Positions 22,842 through 38,324 of a stretch of DNA of 64,000 nt are shown here, piece by piece. Made by a program: the position numbers and the translations under genes. Numbering within the stretch: the first letter of the stretch is position 1; each line of letters starts with the position of its first letter. The stretch is from Cephalopachus bancanus (Eukaryota > Chordata > Mammalia > Primates > Tarsiidae). Location: assembly GCA_027257055.1 (NCBI GenBank), contig JAPVLO010000181.1, positions 2,480,001 to 2,544,000 of the forward strand. The letters are read 5' to 3'. The notes under the pieces are model-generated. The model searched no databases, was not told where the DNA came from, and saw nothing but the letters and a program-made list of their open reading frames with translations.

Positions 22842-23672
22842 ATGACATTAATAGAGAGAATTTAAAAAATTGAGGAGAGACAAGAGGAAAATAGGAAGGA
22901 GGTGATGTCAGAAATAACAGCAGTGAAGAATACTGTGATGGAAATAAATAACAAACTAATAAGCCTGGAAAGCAGAATTAGCTAAGCAGAAGAAAGAATC
23001 TCAGCACTCGAAGACCAAAACACAGAACTAACCCAAACTGTCGAAAGCATAGAAAAGAAGCTCAAAAAGACAGAACGAAACCTTCAAGAGATGAATGATT
23101 ACTTCAAGAAACTGAACCTAAGAGTAATTGTCCTTCCTGAGGCAGAGAGAGAAACAGAGGCCACACTGGAAGAAACATTTCATGAAATCATTCAAGAAAA
23201 CTTCCCTCATCTCCTCAAGGATGAAAAAATTCAAACACAAGAGATTCAGAGAACCCCTGCAAGACAAAAAATGAGAAGACCAACTCCCAGACATATAATA
23301 ATTCGCCTAAACAAAGTAGGTATAAAAGAAAAAATCCTAAAGGCTGCAAGAGAAAAAGGTCAGACTACATACCAGGGAAGACCAATTAGAATAGCAGCAG
23401 ATTTATCTACAGAAACCCTCCAGGCTAGGAGATCTTGGAGCCCTATATTCAAAGTTCTAAAAGATAAACAATTTCAACTGAGAATAACCTACCCAGTCAA
23501 GGTAAGCTTCATCAGTGAGGGAGAATTAAAATCTTTCCCAGAAATCCAATCCCTAAGAACCTACGCTGCCACCAGACCACCTCTACAAGAAATACTTAAG
23601 AAAGTATTGAACACAGAAGAAAAGAAAAAAAGAACAACAACGTTCTTCACAAGAGTACAGGCAAAAGATTAA
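22842..23672 (+). pseudogene. L1 ORF1, two in-frame stops
   Basis: In ORF1 frame the ATG at 22842 gives MTLIERI followed at once by a TAA, and there is a TAG near 22981. From 23091 the frame is open for 193 codons to the natural stop at 23672. The open part holds the end of the coiled coil (NDYFKKLNLRVIV), the RNA-recognition domain (TPRHIIIRLNKVGIKEKILKAAR) and the C-terminal domain (RITYPVKVSFISEGELKSFP). With the two stops repaired it would be about 276 codons, a little shorter than the roughly 340 of human ORF1p. Internal initiation at 23091 could give a short product, but there is no evidence for it. Confidence 0.85.
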
Positions 23673-23750
23673 AAACAAACATGATCCAACTCTAAAACCA
23701 AAAGAAAGACAACACACAAACAGGAAGAATAACAACTCTGTATGAACATT

Positions 23751-27606
<3,856 letters not shown>

Positions 27607-27790
27607 TGACAGTGGTGGGAAACTATGGGGAGGGAGGGGAAGGGAGACGGGATTAATGGTAGTAAAAAAAAAAAAGTACCAAAATGCTCTTGTATAGCTC
27701 ACACTTCATGTAAACTTAATGGTTTTCTAATGCCAATGCTCATACTTCTTTTTGAGTAGACAATAAAAAGCAACATTAAGTTCAATTAAA
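27607..27790 (+). other. L1 3'UTR with G-rich tract and poly(A) signal
   Basis: It contains a G-rich polypurine run (27616-27652), an A12 run at 27663, AATAAA near 27762, and an A-rich end. Confidence 0.75.
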
Positions 27791-27815
27791 CAAAAAAAAG
27801 AAAAAGAAAAAACTC

Positions 27816-28085
27816 AATGGAAAAAAGGGTAAAGTATTACTCAGGCAAATCACAGTCTGGGTAGAGGGAGAAAGTTAAATCTACCAGTATGTTTGTAAAT
27901 TTCCCTAAGTGTTTCTTGTGAGCTCTCACTCCAGTCTTCATCAAGTGAGACTTACAAGGAGAGTAAGTCTTATCCCTTTCATCCATTTGACAAATGCTTC
28001 TTATTTACAGTCAAACTCTTCAAAGACAATTGATACATTTTCATGACTTCACTTATAATCTTGATGCTGATGATTTATCATTCTC
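27816..28085. other. Intergenic spacer with no recognised feature
   Basis: No coding or repeat signal that I can support. Confidence 0.45.
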
Positions 28086-29180
28086 TCTTCCCTAGGCTTT
28101 AGGTCTGTTTTTCCTGGGCTCCAGATTCATTTTATCCTGCGGAAAAATCAAGACTATAAGGTAGATACTTAATAAATTCTCATTGAAACTTTCACAAAAT
28201 TGCCTTTGTTTGATGAGTGAAAGAATAGAAACGCTGTTGTGGCAGAGAAAAACTCTGCAGTGAAACCTTCCCAGGTGCTTTTTCACTAAAGCTTTGGCTT
28301 ACTTTCTCAGTGCACTCTTATAATAAGCAGATGTTATCATTCTTTGGCCCTCCAGAAAGTCAACAAGCAAAATACCTTGGTCATTCCCCCCAAAACTTGC
28401 CATGATCTTTGTTCTTAACCAATTCACATTTGTTCTGACTGGTCCACTTCCACCTCTTGGTAGCCATTGCTTTGATTGTGCTTTGTTTTCAGGGTCATAC
28501 TGGTAAAGTCATGCTTCATCTCCTATTGTAATCTTTTGAAAAAATGCTTCAACATCTTGATCCCACTTGCTTAAAAATTTCATTGAAAGTTCTCTTGTCT
28601 GCAGCTGATCTAGGCACAACTGTTTTGGCACCCATGGAATGGAAAGTTTGCTCAACTTTAATTTTTAGCAGGATTGTGTAAGCTGAATCAATTGAGATGT
28701 CTATGGTACTGACTATTGTTTCTTTTATTAGTCATTGGTCCTCTTCAATTAGAGAACAACAAGATTAATTTTTTTCCTCACAAATTGATGTGAGTGGTCT
28801 GCTACGGCAGACTTCATCTTTAATATTGTCTCATCCCTTCTTCAAATGAGTTATTCACTTGTAAACCACTGATGGGGGGGCATTGTCTTTATAAACTTTT
28901 TGTAAAGTATAAATGAGCTTCTTCTTATATTTGATGTTTGTCCTTGCTTCAATTTTAGTAGAATTCATGATGCTCTGATAGGGTTGTTTTCAAAATGTTG
29001 CCTTAACCTTTTTAGTGTCTCAAAGTAGAGCCTGTTCAGACAATTTATAACAAGTTAGTTGAGTTTATAATGTTTCAAAAACTTTTGAAATCTATGCATA
29101 GGTTTTTCACAATATGCATTTTCCATGAACTGTTTTGAAGACCTCCTCATGTAAACAGAACTGTACTTCAAGGAGTCTCA
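28086..29180 (-). mobile_element. Degenerate mariner-like transposon, minus strand
   Basis: On the minus strand the region encodes fragments of a second, different mariner-type transposase (see next entry). Its right end carries CATTTTCCATGAACTG near 29118-29133, similar to termini of old mammalian mariner repeats. I could not place the left terminus, so borders are approximate. It is unrelated in sequence to the copy at 8836 beyond family level. Confidence 0.7.
28150..28990 (-). pseudogene. mariner transposase remnant (second type)
   Basis: Minus-strand translation gives, in order, RTFNEIFKQVGS, an ITIGDEA block ending in a stop, LYQYDPENKAQSKQWLPRG, VNWLRTKIMASF, GILLVDFLEGQRMI, ALVKKHLGRFHCRVFLCHN and SILSLIKQRQFCESF. 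These are the central and C-terminal catalytic blocks of mariner transposases. The second catalytic region (LLVDFLEGQ) keeps its Asp. The third (usually HDNA) reads CHNS, so its Asp is gone. Stops and frameshifts are numerous. Confidence 0.78.
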
Positions 29181-29682
29181 TTTAAAAAAATCTCAAGTTC
29201 ATTGCAATTTAATATTTTTTTCAAAAGTTCAGTTAAAGAAACAATATTTGATAAAATGGCTTAGATGTCCACACATCTAAGCATTCAAATATAGATCCCT
29301 GGATCAAGAGAGATATTTAGAGATGTGGACCTTCTCAGAAATTTTTACATTAAATCACATCTTAGGGAATATCAGTAGCTTATGTTGAGGATTTATATAA
29401 GGAACAACCTTGAAAATGTGTTTCTGTGCTTAGTATGTAAACATTGCTTATCAAATCACCAAGAACATCTTCCTCAAAGTACTTTTAATTGTTTTACTAG
29501 CATAAGCTATTTATAAACATTGAGTAAAATACAAACAAATACAATACTCATTATTTTTAAAAAACTTAACTCCTCCCCCCACCCCAAAAGAGCTACTAGT
29601 ACTACCATTGCCACTACTGCCTAGAGATAATTAATGTTATTATTTGGGCTAATATCCTAAGTTTTAATTTTTTCCATATGTT

Positions 29683-29732
<50 letters not shown>

Positions 29733-29854
29733 GAGTTTTAGTAAACATGTTATTTTCAGGTGATTTTTTTAAATTTAAAATATCTTAGTGAATGTTGTTG
29801 CACATTAACCTTTTCAGTGACTACATATTCTATTGTATGAATGTGTCAAAATTT
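29181..29854. other. AT-rich intergenic DNA containing a GA tract
   Basis: No gene or clear repeat apart from the GA microsatellite at 29685. Confidence 0.45.
29685..29728 (+). repeat. (GA)n microsatellite
   Basis: About 22 uninterrupted GA units. Confidence 0.97.
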
Positions 29855-30420
29855 ATTTTTTAACTTTATTGAGGCATAATTCACAAATAAAAATTATATA
29901 TATTCAAGGTATACACTGCAATGCTTTTTATACATGTTTATGTTGTAAAATGATTAACACAACTAAGTTATTTAACACATTTATCTATTCACATACTTTA
30001 TTTATAACAAAATTTATTAAGCAAATATCCTAATAATATACTGCTAGTTGGTTATAATTTTTCACATTAAGTGACACTAAGTTAAATATCTTTACTTGTA
30101 CTTACATCTTTGTACAATTATCTAATTAAAGCTTTAGGATAAATTTCTAAAAGCAGTATTTCTGAACCAAAGAATATATACATATTGATACCTAGGGCCA
30201 AACTCACTTCAAAAACATCCCAATGTACCCTTTTCTACTAATAGTTCTGAGAGTGACCATTCTTTCTACCTGCTTCTACTAGTTTGTCAAGTTTTTTTCA
30301 CTTTTTTCATACTGATAAGTGAAGGAATTTTTTAATGTAAATGGTTGTTCATGTTTCATCTTTTGTTAATTGTCTTTCCACATCCTTAGTCCATTTTTCT
30401 ATAGACCCTATATAAATCTG
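29855..30420 (-). mobile_element. Old L1M-type relic, antisense
   Basis: TTTATTGAGGCATAATTCACA, AAGGTATACACTGCAATG, TAGGATAAATTTCTAAAAGC and TGATAAGTGAAGGAATTTTT follow the 3'UTR and ORF2 end of old L1M elements in antisense. Confidence 0.6.
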
Positions 30421-31410
30421 ATTATAATAATGTCAACTACTGAGACAAATATATTTTCTTTATTGAAAGGGCATCCATATATCCCAGTTTACTCAAAACA
30501 GTTCCAGTTTAAGCCTTTCACAACTGTGTAATTATCAGAAAGATCCCTTTTCACTCCCCAAAATTTTGGATGATAAATTACATGCTCACCTTACTTACTT
30601 CTGGTTCCAGTTTCTTATTTATTTTCTAAGCTTAACAGCTTCCACAGAATTTAAAAGACTTGGTAGATGAAGGTCAAATTTTCCAAACGGAATGCAAGTG
30701 CCAGTCACCACTTCTTGGTTTAATTAGCTTTATATGCAGCCTAACCTTGAAGAATTAAGAAAAATTCAATGTGCAGATGAAAACAAACATTTGACAATTA
30801 TATAATTTTTAAGTTATAAACATTTTGTTATTGCAAATATTTTCTTTAACTAGATCTATTATTGTTATTTATTGCTATTATTGTTATTTTTTGTATCCTT
30901 TCCTCATTTCACTTAACATTGTACCCTGTACTAAGTGGCTTTGCAATAAATTCTGCTGTAAAACCACTGAGGACCTGGAGATTTTTATTTGCTTTCTGAT
31001 TAAGGGTGCCCTTTCCCCTTGACCCCTACCATGCCATCAGAGACATGTGAGGGGATAATATTGATTACAGTGCTGAATGGGAAGTAGTATCATGAAAACC
31101 CAGTTGAATTAGAATATTCACTTTTATGTCATTGACTGAATTGTCTATGCACACAGCTCATCTGAATTAAATGTGTCTGAAAATTCAATTACCCCAGTGG
31201 AAACATCTGGATCTTTTTTTTCTCCTTTAATCTTTTGTCTTGGTGACTCTGTCAGATAGTCCATATTTCTTGTTGGTTTGGCAGGAAACATACAAAGGCA
31301 CAGTTAGAAGTGAGAGTAGCTGGTGAAAATATCCGTTTTGTTTTTTGTTTGCTTTTCTCCCCCCCCCCATGCATGTGGTCATTTTCTTTCTCTAGATAGT
31401 AGAAGCACAG
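30421..31410. other. Intergenic DNA with no recognised feature
   Basis: The 65-codon frame at 30825 has a hydrophobic bias from AT-rich sequence and no motif. A C9 run lies at 31361-31369. Confidence 0.45.
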
Positions 31411-31640
31411 ATTTTTTTTTTTGAGTTGGACCTTACTCTGTCGCCTAGATTGGAGTGCAGTGGCCACTCCCAGCCACCACAGCCTTGACCTGCTGGGCTC
31501 CGGCGATCCTTCTGCCTCAACCTTCCAGGTAGCTGGAACTACAGGCGTGCGCTACCACGCCCGGCTCATTTTTTATTTATTGTAGAGATGAGGTCTCACC
31601 AAGTTGCCCAGGTAGGTCTCGAACCCACGGGCTCAGGCAA
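31411..31640 (-). mobile_element. 5'-truncated Alu SINE, minus strand
   Basis: Tail Ts at 31411-31421. The body runs to 31640, where the copy stops inside the left arm (GCCTGAGCCCGTGGG in Alu sense), so roughly the first 50 bases are missing. The spacer CACCAAGTTGCCCAGG is of the undeleted subtype. Confidence 0.92.
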
Positions 31641-32594
31641 GCAAATTTTTTTTTCAAAGAGTAGACCTTAAAAGAAATTTAATGTATCTCCATGTTTTAT
31701 ATAGGGAGTAATTTGGAACCCAGCAAAATGAAACGAGCAGTTCAAAGATACATATATAATGATGGCAGAGCTGTACCACAACCCTTTTTTTTCCTGATTC
31801 CCAATCTGGAGCAATTTTCAGCATACCAGATTTTAGACACTGTTTGAATACCAGCCATTGCTTTGTTTCAATCTATAATACTGGTGCTGAGATAATTTCA
31901 ACTACCAAAAACTATTGCTCATTTAAAATACATTTCAGTGTTATGAGAAATACAAATTGTTTGAGCCTTATATTTGTATTAGATGCTAAGGGATAAAATT
32001 AACTTCTTTTTTTGGATGAAATAGTTCAGTCACACTCTGACAGACATGTTTGTGTGTATTTATAAATTAGAAGAGTAACAGAGAAAATAGGATCTGATAG
32101 GGGAGATCAGAGCCTAAATCGTGAGCCATCAAGTGCTCTCATCTCTGTCCAAAAATGCTTTTCACAGAAAAAGAAAAGTTCTGGGAACAAAGAATAAGGG
32201 AGATGTAGACATATATTTGACCTGAAATTTTAGTTTTAACTTAGGAAAAGCAGAGAATGAAATCTTATTATAATTATATCTGTAGGGGGTAGAGACAGCC
32301 CATTTAGATAAGCTGAATACCTAGTTTTCTAAACTGAAAAGAAAGATTTTGAGTCTTTGGGCAAGCTGTGACCTCATGCAGTGGAGAGGCTTCACAATAC
32401 TACTGACCAAGAGAAGTAATTTTATATAAGCGGTCACACATCAGAGAATACTGAAAGTATATTAAAAAGTATATTTAATCCTATTTTGGACATAAATTCT
32501 TATCTTTCCCTTTTCCCAAAAATGTTCAGAGTGGCATATCTGTTTTTAACACACTTTCAGAAATTCTGTGAAAATAAATTTGGTTCATGTACAA
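31641..32594. other. Intergenic DNA with no recognised feature
   Basis: No open frame with motifs and no confident repeat match by eye. Confidence 0.45.
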
Positions 32595-32875
32595 TTTTTT
32601 TAGTCAGGGTCTCACTCTGTTGCCCAGGTTGGAGTGCAGTGGCAGTTCACCACATCCTCAACTTCCTGGGCTCAGGTGATTTTCTCATCAGCCTCCTGAG
32701 TAGCTGGGACCACAGGTGTGTACCACCATGCCCAGCTAATTTTTAAAAATTTTTTGTAGCGATGAGGTCTTGTTCTGTTGCCCAGTCTTGTCTTGAACTC
32801 CTGGACTCAAGCAATCATCGTGCTTTGGCCTCCCAAAATGCTGGGATTACACGACTGAGCCACTGTGCCCGGCCC
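32595..32875 (-). mobile_element. Old Alu (J-like), minus strand
   Basis: AGGGTCTCACTCTGTTGCCCAGG at the right arm and GGCCTCCCAAAATGCTGGGATTACA at the left arm, ending GTGCCCGGCC, give a complete dimer. It has the general primate J-like text (TGAACTCCTGGACTCAAGCAATC) and not the lineage-specific text of the young copies. Confidence 0.92.
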
Positions 32876-34263
32876 TTCTATTTTCAATGTCTGACTTAAC
32901 TACTCTTAGGAGTAAGTTGATCTTCCAAACTCCACCAGCCTTAAGGTTCAGATATAATGCTGAGACTCTGAAGGAGGAACCTATGACAAAAAGTCAACAC
33001 ACTATAGAGTGAAAGAGGGAGTGGGCAGAAAGAGTGATTTGAGCCCTGGGTGAGGTAGTTGTTTGAGGGAAAAAGTCAGTCAAGGCAAGAGGAAGTGGGA
33101 CAAATGAGTCCTGTCGGCCTTTCTCCCACATTGGATCTGGAGAATGGCAGAGGGGATATTAGATTAATTGGTGGGAAAGCAGAAGGCAGAGGTGTGCCTG
33201 CCCTGTTTCTCATTTGGTTCCCTGGGAGAAATCCACTGAGAAGGGTTCTCCGTGCCAACATGGAATAGCCCCAGCAGTGTAAAGAGGGTGTAGGATTCTG
33301 GCCAAAGGATAGAACCACCTCTCTCACTCTCAGTGGCCCACTCAGAACATACCACATGCTCCTGTGGTGGTAGGGGTGGGGAGCAGGGTAAATGGATGAG
33401 TTGAGATCCAGAAAACCTACCATGAGACTCACCATGGTAAGAGGTGATGGGCCCCCGCACAGAACTTGCAGGATGAACTCTCCCAGGCCCAGGAACTAGA
33501 TGGAAGGTGTGGATACTCAGCAAGGTCTTCACAAAGAACCAAGGTGTGGCCAAGGTGGTGAGAAGGGCCACGTGGCCCTGCTTAAGCTGAGAAATAAGAA
33601 GAAAGGAGCATATATTTGTTCACAAGCCACAGATTTCATGGAAGACACATGAAGAACATTCATGAAATTCACAGCTGAGGGTAGAGAGAATTTCATTTTG
33701 TAATCACTCAACATACAGCTATTCAGTATCTGGTAACTTAAAGTTTGGGGGTTAGAAAAATGAAGCTAGTCTAAAAGTTCTAACTGTGTAAAAGTTGCAA
33801 AGCCATCATCTACTGGTAATTTACTCAAATTTCCAGCACATGATTCTTGATAGCCTCTGTCAATTTAAGAAGATAGGGTCAAATAGAATTCCTACATTGT
33901 GGCAAATACCATCACAACTTCTCAATATTACTTAAAATTCCTGTTGGTGTTGAGAGTTTCTTGAGAAAGGCACAGAATTCTAAAACAAAGACATTATTTC
34001 CAATTTTTTTTGTTATACAAATTTTTTTAATCTTGGAGATCATTTAGGTCAGTGGTTGTGGAAATACAGCATGTATAAGAATTGGGATGGTTATAAAAAC
34101 ATTTTGAGATGAAAAACTACAAGAATTTTTTAGCATCCAGAAATTTTAAGGAAAGAAGATAACTAAAGAAATCATATAGTCCAATCTAACACTATTCAAT
34201 AAAAATATAATGCATGTAACATATGTAATTTTAAGTTTTCCACATTAAAAAAGTTAAAAGAGA
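32876..34263. other. Intergenic DNA of higher GC, holding one candidate exon
   Basis: The 33000-33600 stretch is GC-richer and apparently free of repeats. It has overlapping open frames on both strands (for example 33435-33076 and 33571-33164, minus). Only the splice-flanked piece at 33433-33586 looks more than chance. Confidence 0.5.
33433..33586 (-). other. Candidate unannotated exon (splice-site flanked)
   Basis: On the minus strand a pyrimidine-rich acceptor (TCCTTTCTTCTTATTTCTCAG) ends just before 33586, and a strong donor (CATG then GTGAGTC) follows 33433. The 154-nt interval is open in one frame only, whose product includes GHVALLTTLATPWFFVKTLL and a Pro/Gly-rich end. I do not recognise the protein. 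It could be a lncRNA exon, a coding exon of an unknown gene or a chance combination. No neighbouring exon was found in the window. Confidence 0.3.
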
Positions 34264-34516
34264 GCTGGGCACAACGGCTCATGCCTACAATTCCAGCTCT
34301 TTGGAAGTCTGAGGCAGGAGGATTGTTTGAAACCAGCCTAGACAGCATAATGAGATCTCATCTCGTGGTAGTGCATGCCTGTAGTTCTAGTTATTCGGAA
34401 GGATGAGGCAGAAGGATAGACAGCCTGAGCCCAAGAGTTCAAAGCTGTGGTGAGCCAGAAATATGCAACTGCACTCCAGCCTGGTGACAGGGTGACACTC
34501 CAACTAAAAAAAAAAG
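34264..34516 (+). mobile_element. Old Alu (J-like), plus strand, internally shortened
   Basis: GCTGGGCACAACGGCTCATGCC starts the left arm and CACTCCAGCCTGGTGACAGGG the right end, followed by an A10 tail. The middle A-rich linker and part of the left arm are shortened (AGATCTCATCTCGTGGTAGTG). Confidence 0.9.
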
Positions 34517-34517
34517 T

Positions 34518-34790
34518 AAGGTCGACTTATGAGTGAGAACATACCTTGAACAATGATCGTAATACTACAAGAAAAGGATTGACAGTAGCGGGAAACTGCG
34601 GGGATGTGGGGGAGGGGGTGGGGAGGTGGGATTGGCAGTAGTGGGAATCTGCCTGGGGAAGGGGGACACATTTTATCAACAAGGGTACCCGCACAATGAA
34701 TATTTGTATGCCTAACACTGAATTGTACCCCACAATTTTAAAATAAAAATTTAAAAAAATTTTAAAAAGCAAAACAAAAAAAAGTTAAAA
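34518..34790 (+). mobile_element. 5'-truncated L1 3' end, plus strand
   Basis: It begins at ACTTATGAGTGAGAACATA, the last part of ORF2, continues through a G-rich 3'UTR (34589-34630) and GGGTACCCGCACAATGAAT, and ends AAAATAAAAATTTAAAAA. Same lineage as 473-808 and 50481-50891. Confidence 0.9.
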
Positions 34791-35184
34791 ACAGGTAAAA
34801 TTAATTTTAATAATATATTTTATTTAATTCAATATATCCAAACTGTCACTTTAACATGTAATCAGCATAAAATGTATTAATTTTTGATACTGTCATTAAA
34901 ATCCAATGTGTGTTTTACACTTACAGTATATCTCAATGTAAATGCTAAATTTTCCATGGTTAAAGCAAAATGTAGTCTTACCAAGACAATAAATGTATCT
35001 TTAACAGTAAAAAAGTTACACTGTTTCTGATTTTAAATTTAAGATAATTAAAATTTTAAAATCCAATTAAAATTTTAGTCATACTAGCCATATCTTAATT
35101 CCTCAGTCCCCACGTGTGGACAGTGGCTGGACAGCAAAGATTTAACCTGACATGTAACACAGGGGAACAATTTTTTAAATTAAA
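34791..35184. other. AT-rich spacer with no recognised feature
   Basis: Low-GC sequence. No motif supported. Confidence 0.45.
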
Positions 35185-35566
35185 TTTTATCTTATTATAG
35201 AGATGTGAAGTACAAATGAGGATTAACTACATAAGTAGGATGTTTGCAGGTGAAGTTTGGGCTTCAACTGCCGTTCACTTCCCCTAGTGTAAGATCAGAT
35301 ACCTTTGTGTTGCTAAGTGCTCTCTACCTTCCTCCTTCCCTCCCTCCCCTAGCAGTGCCCAGCAACTGCCGATCCCTCCCTTGTGCTTATGTGATTAAAG
35401 TTCAGAGCCCACTTATGAGTGGGAATATGTGGTCTTCGGTTCTATGTTTCTGTTAGAGATCATTTAGTATGGCGGTCTCCAATTCCAACCAATTTGCTGT
35501 GAAGGTCATAATTTTGTTCTTCTTTATAGCTATATAATACTCCATTATGTTTGTGTACCACATTTA
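35185..35566 (-). mobile_element. 5'-truncated L1 3' end, minus strand
   Basis: A 3'UTR and the last part of ORF2 in antisense, from the tail side (TTATTATAGAGATGTGAAG) to ACCACATTTAAAAGG. A second, independent 3' end of the same type starts directly after it at 35570, so two L1 ends lie head to tail. Confidence 0.88.
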
Positions 35567-36897
35567 AAAGGTTTTTTATTGTTATTATAGAGATGTGTGG
35601 TACAAGTCAGGATTAACTACACCTGCATGCAGGTTAAGTTTGGGACTCCAGCTGGCCCTCACTTTCTCTGATTTGGTCCTCTCTGTGTTGTTATGTGCCC
35701 CCCTCCCTATCTCCCTTCCCTGGCAGTGCCCAGCAACTGCTGATTCCTTCCTTGTGCTAATGTGGTTAATGCTCTGGTCCCCCATATGGGTGGGAACATG
35801 TGGTATTCAGTTCTTTGTTTCTGTGATAGATAACTTAATATGATGGTCTCCAACTCCATCCAATTTGCTGCAAGTCCATGATGTTGTTCTTTTTATGGCT
35901 GCATAATACTCCATTGTGTCTTTGTGCCACATTTCTTTATCCAACCCCCTTTCAATGAGCAGTAGAAGGATTGGTTCCATGTTTTTGCTATTGTGAATAG
36001 TACAGCCATAAACATGCGAGTGCAGGTGTCTTTTTTTTCAGAATGACTTATGTTCCTCCAGGTATATTCCCAGAAGAGGTCATGCTGGATCATATGGAAG
36101 GTCAATTTTCAGTTCTTTTGGGAATCACCACACTGCTTTCCATAGAGGTTGAACTAGCTTGCACTCACACCAACAGTGTGGAAGCATTCCCTTTTCTCCG
36201 TACCTGCATCAGCATCTGTTGTTTTTGATTTATTGATGAGAGTCATCCTTACTGGAGTTAGGTGGTAATCTCTCTGATGATTAGTGAGGCTGAGCATTTT
36301 TTCATGTATCTGTTGACTGCTTGTATCTCTTATTTTGAAAAGTGTCTAATCATGTCTTTGCCCATTTTTACTAGAGTTTTGTTGCTGTTGTTTTTGTTTT
36401 TCCCCCTTTCAGCATGTTTGAGCTCTTTGTAGAGCCTGGATGTTAGGCCTTTGTCAGATACATAATTAGCAAATGTATCTTTTCCCATTCCATGGCTTGT
36501 CATAGCAACTCAACCAGAGAGGATCTTTCTCTCCGTTTTGGGCTGCAGTTGCCTACCACTGTGCCCTAACCAGTACTCCTCTCACAGGAACCAATGACCC
36601 ATGCATGGCTGAAAGGGATGAACCATCCCAAAGCGACTTTGGCTCACTCACCCACTTTTGTCCATTAGGCAGGGTTTCAGTTCTTGTGAGAACCTGGTGC
36701 ATGGTGGACTCCCATGTCACTACTTCCTTCTGGTCTCTATGTATTTGAAGAGACCTTGGCTGGGTGCAGGGTGTTTCACCCGTCCAAAGTGTTTGAGGCT
36801 TCTCTGTCCGTTGGCTGCTGGGTCCCTGCTCTCTGCCTTGCTTGGCAAGAGAGGCACCAGTCTGCTGCTCCATGGTGACTATCTTGGAACACCCCTC
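35567..36897 (-). mobile_element. Internally deleted L1 with both termini, minus strand
   Basis: From the left it holds an L1 3'UTR (35570-35780) and the ORF2 C-terminal end in antisense up to about 36497 (CCCATTCCATGGCTTGTCA). It then passes without a gap into L1 5'UTR text ending at the 5' terminus (minus strand GTGTTCCAAGATAGTCACCATGG at about 36892-36870). The order and orientation are those of one L1 lacking most of the 5'UTR, all of ORF1 and most of ORF2. The total is about 1.3 kb instead of 6 kb. Confidence 0.78.
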
Positions 36898-37564
36898 TAG
36901 CACAGGTGTACACTTAATGTTTATTGAATGAATGATTGCATAACCTGCCCAAGTTTCACAGATTACTGGTTACTACTTTCATATTTTTTCCTTGAGCAAT
37001 TATTTGAGATGAATTAGATATGCAAGAAGAAAGCAAAAAGAGTAGCCAAATAATTCGCAGTCAAGCCATAAGGAGAATTAAGGTGCCCTTGACAGAATTA
37101 GGGACACTAAGAAAGAAAACATGGTTTAGGAGGAAAGATAATGAATATTGGAACTTTGAAAGTTTCCTCCCATGAGGAAAAAAATCTCCCTGTGATAATC
37201 AGTATTACCTGCAGAATTTTTCATATGAATAGCTTGTGTCTTTTAGCCCACACTGTCCAATGGCTGCCTGTAAATCTGTCTGTCCCATTTGCTCTGAATT
37301 CAAAGTCAAACCCTAGCTGTACCGTGTTGTAGTCCTGCCTGCCTATGCCACGATTCTTGAGACATTGGTCTGGACTTTACATCCACTTGTTTTCTCATTG
37401 TTTCTCTGAACCCTAAATTTCAGTTTATGTCTATTCTGCTCTTACTAGTGCCTCCTACCGCCACCCTTTATCATGAGCTCCAGTTTATGCCTTATATTGT
37501 CCAGCCCAGTTTACTTGAACTCCAAATTATGCCTGTATCACCAGGTCTCCTAGATACCTCTGTA
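36898..37564. other. Intergenic DNA with no recognised gene
   Basis: ATGTTTATTGAATGAATGATTG at 36919 resembles an L2/MIR 3' end. The remainder has no assignable feature. Confidence 0.4.
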
Positions 37565-37914
37565 TGTGTGGTAGACTATCTCTAAGATGGCCCCCACTGA
37601 GCCCTCCCCTATGTAATCTGTGCCCTGTGTAACCCCTCTCTGTGTAATACCGTTGAGTGTCAGCTGGACCCTAGTGACTTACTAACCCACTGAATACAGC
37701 AAAAGTGGTGGGATATAACTTCTGATATTAGGTTGCAAAAATGCTGTGGCTTCTATCTTGGGCACCTTTTCTTGCCCTTTCACTTAGTTATTCTGAGAAA
37801 AGCAGTGTTGCAAGAGACCTTATGGAGATGACCATGTGGCAAAAAAATTTGAGGGAGGTCTTAACCCAACAATTTGTAACTGACATGGATTTTTCAGGTC
37901 AACCTGGGCTTTGA

Positions 37915-38075
37915 GGGTGTGGCTCAATGGGTCAGCCAGCCAAGCCCCAAGAGTGTCGGCTTGAGGGGCTGGTAAGCCTAGCCCCAGAAGTGTTGGTTCT
38001 AATGGGCTGGCAAGCCAAGTCCTGAGAGTGTTGCTGGTTTGGTGGGCTGGCAAGCCTAGCCCCCGAAGTGTCTCA
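37915..38075. repeat. Minisatellite, about 39-bp unit, four units
   Basis: Units share GGGCTGGCAAGCCTAGCCCC and AGTGTTGG-like text. They lie at the 3' end of the minus-strand LTR. Confidence 0.8.
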
Positions 38076-38324
38076 GCTTTGGAGTCTTGCCTACTTCCAG
38101 CAACTCTCCTGGTTCAGCTGGCTCTGTTGGCTGGCAAGCCAGCCTCTGGGGTGCATGGCTCTTTGGCTCCAGTGATCTTCTGCAGCTCTTCAGGTTTCTT
38201 GTCTCATGCCCAGGAGGAATGAGGAACACAGAAAGTGAGAAAGCAGGATTATTGAGAGGACAGAAAAGCTGCCCCATTGGGACCGGACTCAGGGGTTTTC
38301 CAGTTTGGGGCTGAAACCTGGTGC

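Noticed and set aside
23091..23672. Intact 193-codon gene
   Set aside because: It is the C-terminal two thirds of L1 ORF1, with stops upstream in the same frame.
33059..33571. Overlapping open frames on both strands as a possible gene
   Set aside because: Frames of this length are expected in GC-richer DNA. Only the splice-flanked part was kept, at low confidence.
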